Positions 8,007 to 17,688 of a stretch of 64,000 nt of DNA are shown piece after piece; the stretch's first letter is position 1; each line of letters opens with the position of its first letter. Position numbers and translations under genes: made by a program. This stretch comes from Undibacterium sp. KW1 (lineage in GTDB: Bacteria > Pseudomonadota > Gammaproteobacteria > Burkholderiales > Burkholderiaceae_D), in assembly GCF_009937955.1 (NCBI RefSeq), contig NZ_AP018439.1:1736001-1800000 (forward strand), read 5' to 3'. The notes below the pieces were generated by a model, which worked only from the letters and a program-made list of their open reading frames with translations, did not search any database and had not been told where the DNA came from.

Positions 8007-8056
8007 AGTATGGAATGACTAGCTTGTAAGTGGAGTAGTGCTTCAGGAGCTGGCGA

Positions 8057-8090
8057 GAAACCGGGGATTGTTACTCCCCGGTTTCTTTTT
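8057..8090 (+). terminator. Rho-independent terminator after exbBD
   Basis: GAAACCGGGGA and TCCCCGGTTTC form an 11-bp stem with a short loop, followed by TTTTT. Confidence 0.9.
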
Positions 8091-8124
8091 GTAGAAAACA
8101 GCTAGAGAAAAACAAGAGAGTGAC

Positions 8125-9165
8125 ATGCGGGCAGTATTGGAAAAAGTCTTATTGAGTACCTGGCAAAAGCGCGGGCTGCTGGCCTGTTTGCTGTGGCCAG
8201 TGTCCAGGCTATTCCAGCTCATCGTCACTTTCCGTTTTGGTCTGTTTGTGATGGGCTACAAAGCGCAAACCAGATTACCCGTACCTGTGGTCGTGGTCGG
8301 CAATATCTTTATCGGCGGTACCGGCAAGACACCGCTGGTGATCTGGCTGGTGCAGCAATTAAAGCTTGCAGGCTGGCATCCGGCTGTTATCTCGCGTGGT
8401 TATGGTGTACATGCCGAGAGCGTAATTTTGCTGGATGCTACTTCGCAGCCGCAGCAAGTTGGTGATGAGCCAGTATTGATTGCTGCCAGGGCCGAATGCC
8501 CGGTAGCGGTGGGGCGTGACCGCGTTGCCGTGGCGCGTTGCGTGCTGGCAGCTAATCCGCAAGTCGATGTCATTATTGCTGACGATGGTTTGCAGCATTA
8601 CGCCCTGGGGCGTGATGTTGAACTCGTGCTGTTTGACCAGCGTGGCGCTGGCAATGGCTGGCTTTTGCCAGCCGGGCCTTTGCGTGAACCCGTGGAAAGA
8701 CGACGTGATTTTACTATCTGCAATATGCCAGCGCCGGAAACAGTATTTCCACCCGGGATGCCAGCAGACACCGTGCGCATGCAGTTACAGGCAGGTCAGG
8801 CTTATAGGTTGAATGATAATGCCCAGCGCAAGTCGCTGGCCGAGTTCTCGGGACAGCGTTTGCTGGCAGCGGCTGGCATAGGTAATCCACAACGATTTTT
8901 CACTATGCTGGCACTGCAGGGTTTGACATGCCAGACCAGGGCTTTTCCTGATCATCATGCCTTTGATACACAGAGTTTTAAAGGTGTTGATGCTGATTGC
9001 ATCCTGATTACGGAAAAGGATGCAGTAAAATGTAGGCAAATCCCGGCTTTACTGGACGATGCCCGCATCTGGGTAGTACCAGTCGAAGCTCAACTTGATG
9101 CAGCTTTTGCCGCATCCCTGATACAAATGATTTCGGAGAAAAAGCATGGACGCACGTCTGCTTGA
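8125..9165 (+). CDS. lpxK: Tetraacyldisaccharide 4'-kinase
   Basis: Phosphorylates the 4' position of the lipid A disaccharide precursor at the inner membrane. 346 residues. The N-terminus has a membrane-associated hydrophobic stretch, then [19 protein letters not shown] with the P-loop GGTGKTP, then [15 protein letters not shown] and [17 protein letters not shown], all LpxK signatures. The stop overlaps the next gene by 20 bp. It is separated from exbD by a terminator, so it probably has its own promoter. It fits a lipid A/Kdo cluster with kdsB. Confidence 0.95.
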   Translation: MRAVLEKVLLSTWQKRGLLACLLWPVSRLFQLIVTFRFGLFVMGYKAQTRLPVPVVVVGNIFIGGTGKTPLVIWLVQQLKLAGWHPAVISRGYGVHAESVILLDATSQPQQVGDEPVLIAARAECPVAVGRDRVAVARCVLAANPQVDVIIADDGLQHYALGRDVELVLFDQRGAGNGWLLPAGPLREPVERRRDFTICNMPAPETVFPPGMPADTVRMQLQAGQAYRLNDNAQRKSLAEFSGQRLLAAAGIGNPQRFFTMLALQGLTCQTRAFPDHHAFDTQSFKGVDADCILITEKDAVKCRQIPALLDDARIWVVPVEAQLDAAFAASLIQMISEKKHGRTSA

Positions 9166-9340
9166 TGTGTTGGTTTGCCCTTTGTGCAAAGGACAATTGG
9201 TTTACCAAAAAGCCAGTCAGGAATTGATTTGTTATGGCGATAAACTGGCTTACCAGATACGCGATGATATCCCCATCATGTGGGCAGATCAGGCGCGTGC
9301 GCTGACGAATGAAGAGCTTGATGCCAGACCCAAGGCATAA
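9146..9340 (+). CDS. Trm112-family small protein (YcaR-like)
   Basis: A 64-residue protein starting [18 protein letters not shown] with a CxxC pair, typical of the bacterial Trm112/YcaR family that sits between lpxK and kdsB in many proteobacteria. The second CxxC of zinc-binding members is absent here. The family's cellular role in bacteria is not firmly known. The start lies inside lpxK (20-bp overlap) with GGAG just upstream; kdsB begins 5 bp after the stop, so translation is probably coupled. Confidence 0.9.
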   Translation: MDARLLDVLVCPLCKGQLVYQKASQELICYGDKLAYQIRDDIPIMWADQARALTNEELDARPKA

Positions 9341-9345
9341 ATTTT

Positions 9346-10104
9346 ATGAGTTTTATCGCTATTATCCCGGCCCGGCTGGCCTCCAGCCGTTTGCCAAATA
9401 AACCGCTGGCTGACATAGGTGGCAAGCCCATGGTGGTGCGCACCGCCGAGCGGGCATTATTGTCTGGCGCCAGCGCCATCATGGTGGCTACAGACCATGC
9501 TGATATCGTCGCAGCCTGCGAGGCCCACGGTGTGCCCGTCAGCATGACGCGGCCTGATCATCCGTCCGGTACTGACCGCATTGCCGAAGTTGCTGCCAGC
9601 ATGAACCTGGCAGACGATGCAGTTGTCGTCAATGTGCAGGGTGATGAACCACTGATAGATCCGGCCTTGATTGCCGCTACCGCAGCGCTGGTGAGCGCTG
9701 ATGTGCCTATGGCGACTGCAGCCCATCCTATCCATGCGGTAGAAGATGGTTTTAATCCCAATGTCGTCAAGGTGGTATTGGACAAGCATGGCCGCGCACT
9801 GTATTTTTCACGCGCAACCATACCCTGGCACAGGGATGGATTTGCTGTCAGCCGCGAACAGTTCCCGCCCGCGTATTCACCTTTACGCCATATTGGTTTG
9901 TATGCCTACCGCAACGATTTCTTAAAAAAATATCCGCAACTCGCTGTTTCTCCATTGGAACAAATTGAGGCTTTGGAGCAGTTGCGGGTTTTGTGGCACG
10001 GCTATGCAATTGCTGTCCATGTGACAGCTTCCAGCCCCGCATCCGGCGTGGATACGGCAGAAGACCTGGAACGTGTCAGGCAGTTTTTCAGGGATAAGGT
10101 ATAA
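9346..10104 (+). CDS. kdsB: 3-deoxy-manno-octulosonate cytidylyltransferase
   Basis: Activates Kdo to CMP-Kdo for lipopolysaccharide inner-core synthesis. 252 residues, normal length. Signatures are [34 protein letters not shown] and [14 protein letters not shown], with the C-terminal region [19 protein letters not shown]. It lies 5 bp downstream of the Trm112-like gene in the lpxK operon. Confidence 0.96.
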   Translation: MSFIAIIPARLASSRLPNKPLADIGGKPMVVRTAERALLSGASAIMVATDHADIVAACEAHGVPVSMTRPDHPSGTDRIAEVAASMNLADDAVVVNVQGDEPLIDPALIAATAALVSADVPMATAAHPIHAVEDGFNPNVVKVVLDKHGRALYFSRATIPWHRDGFAVSREQFPPAYSPLRHIGLYAYRNDFLKKYPQLAVSPLEQIEALEQLRVLWHGYAIAVHVTASSPASGVDTAEDLERVRQFFRDKV

Positions 10105-10251
10105 AAAAACGGGCAAAACCCCAAGTTTTCGTGGCAAAGCATCAAGAATTGCGAAAATTGTGGTAAGTTTCGTGAAAAGAAACTGTGTTATCAAGCTAAA
10201 GAAGAAAAGCAAAAAGAGCCGTGCCTGCAATGAAACCACTGCCGGGCATGA

Positions 10252-10956
<705 letters not shown>

Positions 10957-10961
10957 ATATT

Positions 10962-10993
10962 AAAAAAAGCGGACTGCATTGTCCGCTTTTTTT
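10962..10993. terminator. Rho-independent terminator after adk
   Basis: AAAAAAAGCGGAC and GTCCGCTTTTTTT flank a 6-nt loop; a strong stem with a T-run. Confidence 0.92.
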
Positions 10994-11219
10994 ATAGCTA
11001 TTAATTATCACTACAAGTACGGCTAAGCCCCAGCCAGTTTCTCCAAAAATATGGGCTGCGTAAAAGTTTCGCAGTGTGCAGGATTCATTTTTGTCATTTG
11101 ATGCAAGGCAGTCTGGCATCAAAGTCTGAAAAATGAAGAATTGTCGTTGTTTTACTTTGTCGTTAAAAAAATGCATGTGCCCACAAGGCCAACATGCCCA
11201 TAACATTGGAGGAGTCAAC

Positions 11220-13433
11220 ATGACAGCAAGTCTTTGGTTTGTCATCGCATGTGGCGTCATCGCCGTACTATATGGTTTGATATCGCGCAGCTGGATCCTG
11301 AAGCAGGATGCCGGTAATGCGCGTATGCAGGAAATTGCCGCTGCCATTCAACAAGGCGCAGCCGCCTATCTCGCACGACAGTACCGCACCATCGCCATTG
11401 TTGGCGTGGTGCTGTTCATTGCCGTCGCCGCCATACCTGGTCTGGGTTTGATTACTGCCATCGGTTTTCTGATCGGTGCGGTGTTGTCCGGTGCCTGCGG
11501 CTTCATCGGCATGAATGTGTCGGTCAGGGCAAATGTGAGAACTGCGCAGGCCGCAACCAAGGGCATGAATGAGGCGCTGGACGTGGCTTTCCGCGGTGGT
11601 GCCATCACCGGCATGCTGGTCGTTGGCCTTGGTTTGCTGGGTGTGACGATTTTTTACTGGGTATTGGTCATGAATGCTGCCGGTAGCACCCTGACGCAGC
11701 ATGATGTCATCAAGCCCCTGATAGGCTTGGCTTTTGGGGCATCGCTGATTTCCATCTTCGCCCGTCTTGGTGGCGGTATCTTTACCAAAGGGGCGGACGT
11801 TGGTGCTGACCTGGTCGGCAAGGTAGAAGCCGGTATCCCTGAAGATGACCCGCGCAACCCCGCCGTGATTGCCGACAATGTAGGTGACAATGTTGGTGAT
11901 TGCGCCGGTATGGCCGCCGACCTGTTTGAAACCTATGTCGTGACCCTGATCGCCACCATGTTGCTGGGGGCGCTGGTGATTACCACCAATGTCACCGAAG
12001 CGATTGTTTATCCTTTATTGCTGGGTGCGGTTTCCATTCTCGCTTCGATTGTCGGTTGCTCCATGGTCAAAGCCAAGCCTGGCAAGAAAATCATGTCTGC
12101 CCTTTATACTGGTTTGTGGTGGGCTGCAGGTTTATCGCTGATCGGTTTTGCTGTTGTCACCTGGCAGGTCTGGCCTGATGAAGCGATGCGCATGAAGATG
12201 ATGGGTTCAGCCCTGGTCGGTATCGTGCTCACAGGCTTGATGGTATATATCACTGAATATTACACAGGCACAGACTTCAAACCGGTACAGCATGTGGCAC
12301 AGGCATCGACTACTGGTCATGGCACCAATATCATTGCAGGACTGGGTGTATCGATGAAATCGACGGCCTGGCCCGTGCTGGCTGTGTGTGTGGCTATCCT
12401 GGTGTCATTTAACCTTGCTGGCCTGTATGGCATCGCGATTGCGGCCACTTCCATGCTGTCCATGGCGGGGATTATCGTCGCGCTTGATGCCTATGGCCCT
12501 ATCACTGACAATGCCGGTGGTATTGCCGAAATGTCGGAAATGCCAGCTTCTGTGCGTGCCATTACTGATCCTCTGGATGCCGTCGGTAACACTACCAAGG
12601 CAGTTACAAAAGGTTATGCAATAGGCTCAGCCGGTCTGGCAGCGCTGGTGCTGTTTGCTGATTACACCCATGCGCTGGATTCCGTTGGCAAGAGTACTTC
12701 GTTTGATTTGTCGAATCCGCAAGTCATCGTCGGCCTGTTTATTGGTGGTTTGATCCCTTATCTGTTTGGTGCGATGGCGATGGAAGCGGTGGGTCGTGCA
12801 GCCGGTGCCGTGGTGGTGGAAGTGCGCCGCCAGTTCAAGGAAATCAAGGGCATCATGGATGGCACGGGCAAGCCTGAGTATGACAAGGCTGTCGATATGC
12901 TGACGACATCAGCGATCAAGGAAATGATCATCCCTTCGCTGTTGCCTGTCATCGTGCCTATCCTGGTTGGCATGCTGCTGGGACCAGCTGCGCTTGGTGG
13001 TTTGTTGATGGGGACCATCGTGACAGGCTTGTTTGTCGCTATCTCCATGACTACCGGCGGCGGTGCCTGGGATAATGCCAAGAAATACATAGAAGATGGC
13101 CATTTTGGTGGCAAGGGTTCGGAAGCACACAAGGCTGCCGTGACGGGGGATACTGTTGGCGACCCTTACAAGGACACAGCTGGCCCGGCAGTCAACCCGC
13201 TGATCAAGATCATCAATATCGTGGCGCTGTTGCTGGTGCCCTTGCTGCCAGCAGCAGGACCGACGAACGCAGCGGGTAGTCATCTCAGTCAGCCTGTACA
13301 GACTGCAGCTCCCGCAGCATCGGCATCTTCTGCATCGGCCAAGCTTGCAGCCCCCGTCGCATCTGCAGTGTCAAGTCCGGCAGAGGTGCCGCCGCCTCCA
13401 GCTATGGCTGATCCGGCATCTGCGAGTAAATAA
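11220..13433 (+). CDS. hppA: Proton-translocating pyrophosphatase, K+-independent type
   Basis: Membrane pyrophosphatase coupling PPi hydrolysis to proton export. 737 residues with about 16 hydrophobic helices. The substrate-binding signature is seen as [20 protein letters not shown] and [20 protein letters not shown]. In the loop [17 protein letters not shown] the Lys and Thr occupy the positions (460/463 in reference numbering) that mark potassium-independent enzymes, where potassium-dependent ones have Ala. The start at 11220 has GGAGG upstream. The protein continues past the last helix ([10 protein letters not shown]) with an unusual tail of roughly 50 residues rich in Ala, Ser and Pro. 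Confidence 0.93.
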   Translation: MTASLWFVIACGVIAVLYGLISRSWILKQDAGNARMQEIAAAIQQGAAAYLARQYRTIAIVGVVLFIAVAAIPGLGLITAIGFLIGAVLSGACGFIGMNVSVRANVRTAQAATKGMNEALDVAFRGGAITGMLVVGLGLLGVTIFYWVLVMNAAGSTLTQHDVIKPLIGLAFGASLISIFARLGGGIFTKGADVGADLVGKVEAGIPEDDPRNPAVIADNVGDNVGDCAGMAADLFETYVVTLIATMLLGALVITTNVTEAIVYPLLLGAVSILASIVGCSMVKAKPGKKIMSALYTGLWWAAGLSLIGFAVVTWQVWPDEAMRMKMMGSALVGIVLTGLMVYITEYYTGTDFKPVQHVAQASTTGHGTNIIAGLGVSMKSTAWPVLAVCVAILVSFNLAGLYGIAIAATSMLSMAGIIVALDAYGPITDNAGGIAEMSEMPASVRAITDPLDAVGNTTKAVTKGYAIGSAGLAALVLFADYTHALDSVGKSTSFDLSNPQVIVGLFIGGLIPYLFGAMAMEAVGRAAGAVVVEVRRQFKEIKGIMDGTGKPEYDKAVDMLTTSAIKEMIIPSLLPVIVPILVGMLLGPAALGGLLMGTIVTGLFVAISMTTGGGAWDNAKKYIEDGHFGGKGSEAHKAAVTGDTVGDPYKDTAGPAVNPLIKIINIVALLLVPLLPAAGPTNAAGSHLSQPVQTAAPAASASSASAKLAAPVASAVSSPAEVPPPPAMADPASASK

Positions 13434-13463
13434 GCAGCAGCCTGCTTGAAAAGAAAGTAATGG

Positions 13464-13497
13464 AAAGTGGTGGCGAGTATATCGCTGCCACTTTTTT
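13464..13497 (+). terminator. Terminator after hppA
   Basis: AAAGTGGTGGCGA pairs imperfectly with TCGCTGCCACTTT, followed by a T-rich run. Confidence 0.75.
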
Positions 13498-13540
13498 ATT
13501 TTTGCGCGAAGAAGATTATTCGCTACAATACGTGGATGTG

Positions 13541-13556
13541 ACGTTTACGTAAACGT
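13541..13556. promoter_or_regulatory. Perfect palindrome, possible LiuR-type operator
   Basis: ACGTTTACGTAAACGT is a perfect 16-bp palindrome about 100 bp before the SDR gene. ACGT-spaced palindromes of this kind resemble sites described for the MerR-family regulator LiuR of branched-chain amino-acid breakdown. The downstream gene resembles an isoleucine-pathway dehydrogenase, which fits. No liuR gene is in the window and the assignment is from memory of the motif, so it is tentative. Confidence 0.4.
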
Positions 13557-13654
13557 AATCATGCGTAATCGTGGATGCAACTAGTGGATACAAATAAGTG
13601 CCATCCCCACAATCCGATTAATGTGCTCATAGACAATAGCCTGGAGAGACAAAC

Positions 13655-14413
13655 ATGCAAATTCAAAATCATGTATTTATTATTACTGGCGGTGCTTCCG
13701 GCCTGGGTGCTGCCACGGCAAGAATGATCGTTGCCAATGGCGGCAAGGTCGTGCTGGCTGACGTGCAGGTAGAGGCAGGCGAGGTGCTGGCTGCTGAGCT
13801 GGGTGGCAAGTTTGTCAAATGTGATGTGACTTCCGAGGCCGATGGCAAAGCAGTCGTCGAGGCGGCAGCTACTCTGGGCACGCTGCGCGGCCTGGTCAAT
13901 TGCGCTGGTGTTGCACCCGCAATCAAGACTGTCGGTAAAGATGGCCCGCATCCACTGGATGTATTCCAGCGCGTGGTCAATATCAACCTGATCGGCACTT
14001 TCAATATGTGCCGTCTGGCAGCAGATGCCATGGGCAAGACTGAAGCCGCAGAACATGGCGAACGCGGTGTCATCATCAATACAGCATCGGTCGCTGCTTA
14101 TGATGGCCAGATTGGTCAGGCAGCTTATGCTTCTTCCAAGGCAGCAGTCGTTGGTCTGACCTTGCCTATGGCTCGTGATTTGTCACGCAGCGGCATCCGT
14201 GTGATTACAATTGCGCCGGGTATTTTTGAAACCCCAATGCTGCTGGGCATGCCGCAAGAGGTACAGGATGCTCTAGGCAAGATGGTGCCGTTTCCTCCGC
14301 GCCTGGGCAAACCGGATGAGTATGCAAATCTGGCCAAGACGATTATTGAGAATGTGATGCTGAATGGCGAAACTATCCGTTTAGACGGGGCCATACGCAT
14401 GCAACCCAAGTAG
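13655..14413 (+). CDS. SDR-family dehydrogenase, HSD10-like (3-hydroxyacyl-CoA)
   Basis: NAD-dependent short-chain dehydrogenase of 252 residues. The cofactor motif TGGASGLG is near the N-terminus, then [15 protein letters not shown] (NNAG-equivalent) and the catalytic set NTASVAA and YASSKAAV, and the C-terminal DGAIRMQPK. The short N-terminus, the pattern [20 protein letters not shown] and the stretch [12 protein letters not shown] closely resemble the type 2 3-hydroxyacyl-CoA/2-methyl-3-hydroxybutyryl-CoA dehydrogenase group. GGAGAG lies just upstream. It stands alone, with a palindromic operator candidate upstream. Exact substrate is inferred. Confidence 0.82.
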   Translation: MQIQNHVFIITGGASGLGAATARMIVANGGKVVLADVQVEAGEVLAAELGGKFVKCDVTSEADGKAVVEAAATLGTLRGLVNCAGVAPAIKTVGKDGPHPLDVFQRVVNINLIGTFNMCRLAADAMGKTEAAEHGERGVIINTASVAAYDGQIGQAAYASSKAAVVGLTLPMARDLSRSGIRVITIAPGIFETPMLLGMPQEVQDALGKMVPFPPRLGKPDEYANLAKTIIENVMLNGETIRLDGAIRMQPK

Positions 14414-14474
14414 TAAGTGCTGATAAAGCTACTGCGCGTCACGATTTTGAGCCTGCTGTTTTTGGAAATTCGTC

Positions 14475-14548
14475 GTCGTACTAAAGTACGACTGCGCTTC
14501 TTAACTCAAACTCGTGGCGCTCGCTACGCTTTCTCAACGCTTCACGAG
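14475..14548. other. Structured intergenic segment, function unknown
   Basis: Within the 260-bp gap between the SDR and patatin genes are a perfect dyad GTCGTACT-AA-AGTACGAC (14475-14492) and a second weaker stem with outer arms CTCGTG (14511) and CACGAG (14543). No open frame fits. It could be a small RNA, a repeat family member or a remnant. Confidence 0.35.
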
Positions 14549-14646
14549 CCTCAGTGTGCTGACAAAAAATTGCTGTTGTATTTGCAGAGCATGATTCTTT
14601 CACTGTGCCGTGCAGCATGACAAATTGCTAGGGGGCTACTACACTA

Positions 14647-14673
14647 GGGCAAATCTGGATTTGCCCTTTTTTT
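14647..14673 (+). terminator. Terminator-like hairpin touching the patatin start codon
   Basis: GGGCAAAT-CTGG-ATTTGCCC is a perfect 8-bp stem followed by seven T. The T-run ends at 14673 and the ATG of the next gene begins at 14674. Confidence 0.8.
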
Positions 14674-15888
14674 ATGCCTAAACAAACGAGCAATAACGCG
14701 GGAACAGGATTGATCTTGACGGGTGGTGGGGCGCGTGCGGCCTATCAGGTTGGGGTGCTGCATGAGATTTCGGACATTCTGGTGGAGTCTGGCTGGCATC
14801 CTGCCAGCAATCCTTTTGGCATTATCTGTGGTACTTCGGCTGGGGCGATCAATGCCACCTCGCTGGCCTGTGGGGCAGATAACTTTGCTGATGCAGTCGG
14901 GCGCATGCTGCATATCTGGGAAAATTTCGAAGCGGCGCAAGTCTATCGTGCCGACTCTCTTGGTGTCATGCGCAGCGGCGCGCGCTGGCTGACCTTGTGG
15001 TCATTTGGCTGGTTGCTGAATAAGTGGCGCAAAGCACCACCAAATTCGCTACTGGATAATTCTCCACTGGAAGCCCTGCTGACCCGCATGCTGGACCTGG
15101 GCAGTCTGGACGCTGCATTCAACAATGGCAGCCTGCATGCGCTGGCGGTTACGGCCTCTTCTTATACGGCTGGGCAGCATCTGACTTTTTACCAGACCCT
15201 GGCCGATATTGAACCCTGGGTCAGGAGCCAGCGACTGGCGCAGCGTGATTTCATTGGCGTCCAGCATTTGCTGGCATCTGCTGCCATTCCTTTTATTTTT
15301 CCTGCAGTGCCGCTGAACTGGGGCGGGCGTATGGAGTACTGTGGCGATGGTTCCATGCGTCAGTTGGCACCAATATCACCGGCCATCCATCTGGGTGCGC
15401 AAAAAGTGCTGATCGTCGGTGCTGGCCGTTTGACTGAGCCGCCCAGCGTCAATACTGAAGTCGCACGTTACCCCAGTCTGGCGCAAATTGCCGGTCATGC
15501 CTTGTCCAGCATTTTTCTTGATAGCCTGGCTGTGGATATAGAAAGGCTGATGCGCATTAACAAGACCTTGTCGATGTTGCCAACAGAATTACTGGAAAAA
15601 ACACCTTTGCGGCCGGTCGATCTGCTGGTCATCGCACCATCTGAGCGGCTGGACGAAATTGCCAGTCGTCATACCAACAGCCTGCCTTTACCTGTGCGAA
15701 CCATGCTGGGCGGCATAGGCGCTACAGAGGCGCGCGGTTCGGCGTTGGCCTCTTATCTGCTATTTGAATCAACCTACACCAAAGAATTGATTGCACTCGG
15801 GCGACGTGATACCCGCGCCAGGGTGGATGATGTCCTACACTTCTTTGGGGTTGATACAAAGGTACGCACATCAGCGCGATTAGTTTGA
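14674..15888 (+). CDS. Patatin-like phospholipase
   Basis: Serine lipid acyl hydrolase of 404 residues. The oxyanion-hole motif GGGARAAYQVG is near residue 17, the nucleophile elbow is GTSAG (GxSxG) and the catalytic Asp is in GDGSMRQ. The N-terminal motif sits so close to the first Met that the start must be near 14674. An in-frame stop at 14629 and the absence of another ATG support this. There is no Shine-Dalgarno: the bases just upstream are the T-run of a terminator-like hairpin. Substrate unknown; membrane lipid or PHA-granule turnover are options. Confidence 0.88.
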   Translation: MPKQTSNNAGTGLILTGGGARAAYQVGVLHEISDILVESGWHPASNPFGIICGTSAGAINATSLACGADNFADAVGRMLHIWENFEAAQVYRADSLGVMRSGARWLTLWSFGWLLNKWRKAPPNSLLDNSPLEALLTRMLDLGSLDAAFNNGSLHALAVTASSYTAGQHLTFYQTLADIEPWVRSQRLAQRDFIGVQHLLASAAIPFIFPAVPLNWGGRMEYCGDGSMRQLAPISPAIHLGAQKVLIVGAGRLTEPPSVNTEVARYPSLAQIAGHALSSIFLDSLAVDIERLMRINKTLSMLPTELLEKTPLRPVDLLVIAPSERLDEIASRHTNSLPLPVRTMLGGIGATEARGSALASYLLFESTYTKELIALGRRDTRARVDDVLHFFGVDTKVRTSARLV

Positions 15889-16036
15889 TTTCAACACAAC
15901 TTTGCCTCAAGGCATGTTGTCGCAAATGTGACAGGCGCATGAATTAATGCATTGTAACATCTGCAACAATGGTTGATTCATCATCGACAAACCGTTACTC
16001 TATGCGCTGTTTAAGCGTGTGCGGATAGACAGAATA

Positions 16037-16414
16037 ATGATAAATCCAACATTTTTTAAAAAATGGCTGGTATTCCTGACGCTTGCTTTGCTGGCTGCAA
16101 CCAGCTTTGCCAAGGACAATAATAGTCTTGGTCAGGTTGCTGTTGCAGAATTGCCTAAAGAGGCACAGACCACACTCAAGCTCATCAAGCAGGGCGGCCC
16201 ATTTCCTTATGACAAGGATGGCGTTGTGTTCGGTAATTATGAATCCAGGTTGCCCAAGCAAAAGCGTGGTTACTATCATGAATACACGGTAAAGACGCCA
16301 CGCGCCCGCAATCGTGGCGTGCGCCGCATTATTGCCGGAGCAGATCCCCAGACATCGGGCGAATACTATTACACGGAAGACCACTACGAGAGTTTTCGAA
16401 GAATTAAAGAGTAA
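16037..16414 (+). CDS. Secreted guanyl-specific RNase, barnase/N1-T1 family
   Basis: Small extracellular or periplasmic ribonuclease, 125 residues. A signal peptide is visible (basic FFKKW, hydrophobic LVFLTLALLAA, then TSFA before Lys). The mature domain shows LPKEAQTTLKLIKQGGPFPY, then RGYYHEYTV with the likely catalytic Glu, RGVRRIIAG with the catalytic Arg and TEDHYESF with the catalytic His. An upstream GTG at 16019 is an alternative start. The barstar-like inhibitor follows 17 bp after the stop. Export with a cytoplasmic inhibitor suggests a secreted nutrient-scavenging or competition enzyme. Confidence 0.88.
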   Translation: MINPTFFKKWLVFLTLALLAATSFAKDNNSLGQVAVAELPKEAQTTLKLIKQGGPFPYDKDGVVFGNYESRLPKQKRGYYHEYTVKTPRARNRGVRRIIAGADPQTSGEYYYTEDHYESFRRIKE

Positions 16415-16431
16415 ATAATTAAAGAGTAAAT
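16402..16431 (+). repeat. Perfect 15-bp tandem duplication at the RNase/inhibitor junction
   Basis: AATTAAAGAGTAAAT occurs twice back to back (16402-16416 and 16417-16431). Copy one contains the last codons and the TAA of the RNase gene. Copy two is non-coding and places AAAGAG 5 nt before the inhibitor ATG, where it can serve as the ribosome binding site. Confidence 0.9.
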
Positions 16432-16854
16432 ATGATCTCAGCAACCGAGGGAGAAATAGATTTGTTGGCAACGGTAGCGCCGAATGTGGTGCAATCCATA
16501 CGTGCTTTCCGTGTACCGGATTTACAGGCAGAAGCAGCCAAACTGGGCCAGCATTTCCTGTATGCCTATTGCCTTGAGGCGGCGACCAAGCAGCAAGTGC
16601 TGGGGAAGATAGCCTTGTCTTTTGGTTTCCCCAAGCCCATGTGCCGCAACCTGGATGCCTTGTCAGATTGCCTGACTGACATGATTTACAAGGCGGGCCC
16701 ACAGGCTGGGTTTTTGATTGTGCTTGAGCAATTGCCAAATACACAAAAATTTGACAAGGAAGCACGTGAGTCGCTGCTGGACGTGTTCCGCGACGCAGCC
16801 GATTTTTGGGCTGACAGAAAAGTCGCTTTCCGGGTGTTTTACTCCTTCGAATAG
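16432..16854 (+). CDS. Barstar-family RNase inhibitor
   Basis: Cytoplasmic inhibitor expected to neutralise the preceding RNase before export. 140 residues with no signal peptide. The family signature is seen in LGKIALSFGFPKPMCRNLDA followed by LSDCLTDM, matching the barstar pattern of FP..G.N.DAL.DCL.D. The N-terminal 40 residues are longer than in classical barstar (about 90 residues). The ribosome binding site AAAGAG derives from a duplicated piece of the upstream gene's end. The pairing with the RNase is strong contextual support. Confidence 0.88.
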   Translation: MISATEGEIDLLATVAPNVVQSIRAFRVPDLQAEAAKLGQHFLYAYCLEAATKQQVLGKIALSFGFPKPMCRNLDALSDCLTDMIYKAGPQAGFLIVLEQLPNTQKFDKEARESLLDVFRDAADFWADRKVAFRVFYSFE

Positions 16855-16943
16855 CATTTTCATATCCCGCAGAATAGATGCCGGTAAGCAAATGCTGGCA
16901 TTTTTATTTGGGACTAGACCCCTGTCAGCGGTACAATGCCGCC

Positions 16944-17549
16944 ATGAAAAAGATTGTTATCCTCATTTCTGGTCGTGGCAGCAATATGCAAGCCATTGTT
17001 GAAACTGCCGCAAAACAGCAATGGCCCGCGCAAATCGCTGCCGTTATCAGCAACCGTGCCGATGCAGGTGGCCTGGAGTATGCAGCCAGCCGTGGCATAC
17101 CAACTGCCGTAGTGGTCAGCAAGCAATTTGCCACGCGTGAGGCATTTGATGCCGCCTTGCAGGCAAAGATAGATGAATTCGCCCCTGACCTGGTTGTCCT
17201 GGCTGGCTTCATGCGTATACTGACGGCAGGTTTTGTCGAGCACTATGCAGGCAGGATGTTGAATATCCATCCGTCCCTGCTGCCTAGTTTTGTCGGTCTG
17301 GCAACGCATCAGCAAGCCATAGATGCGGGTGTTAAAGTGCATGGAGTCACCGTCCACTTTGTGACCGCCGAACTGGATCATGGTCCCATCGTTGCCCAGG
17401 CAGTTGTGCCTGTGCTTGACCATGATAATGAAGACACGCTGTCACACCGTGTACTCGAACAAGAGCACCAGATTTATCCGCGTGCCGTATTGCAATTTGT
17501 CGAAGGCAAATTGCGTATAGAGGGCAACCGTGTTCATATCAGTGATTAA
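16944..17549 (+). CDS. purN: Phosphoribosylglycinamide formyltransferase (GART)
   Basis: Transfers formyl from 10-formyl-THF to GAR in purine synthesis. 201 residues. Motifs are ILISGRGSNMQAIVE at the N-terminus, LAGFMRILT, the catalytic NIHPSLLPSFVGL with Asn and His, and the catalytic Asp in AELDHGPIVAQA. The start MKKIVILISGRGSN is at 16944; an upstream in-frame ATG at 16878 adds unconserved residues. Single gene between the barstar gene and the rRNA methyltransferase. Confidence 0.96.
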   Translation: MKKIVILISGRGSNMQAIVETAAKQQWPAQIAAVISNRADAGGLEYAASRGIPTAVVVSKQFATREAFDAALQAKIDEFAPDLVVLAGFMRILTAGFVEHYAGRMLNIHPSLLPSFVGLATHQQAIDAGVKVHGVTVHFVTAELDHGPIVAQAVVPVLDHDNEDTLSHRVLEQEHQIYPRAVLQFVEGKLRIEGNRVHISD

Positions 17550-17688
17550 CAAGCTGGATATTCAGAAATAAGAAGCTTGATTAACCAGTTTCAGCAAAAT
17601 CGCTTGCGCGGTTTGCCGTCAGTATTAACTAGCAAAAAATAGTAACAAGGCCCGTCCGGGCCATATCAGCATATCAGAAGGAAGCAGC

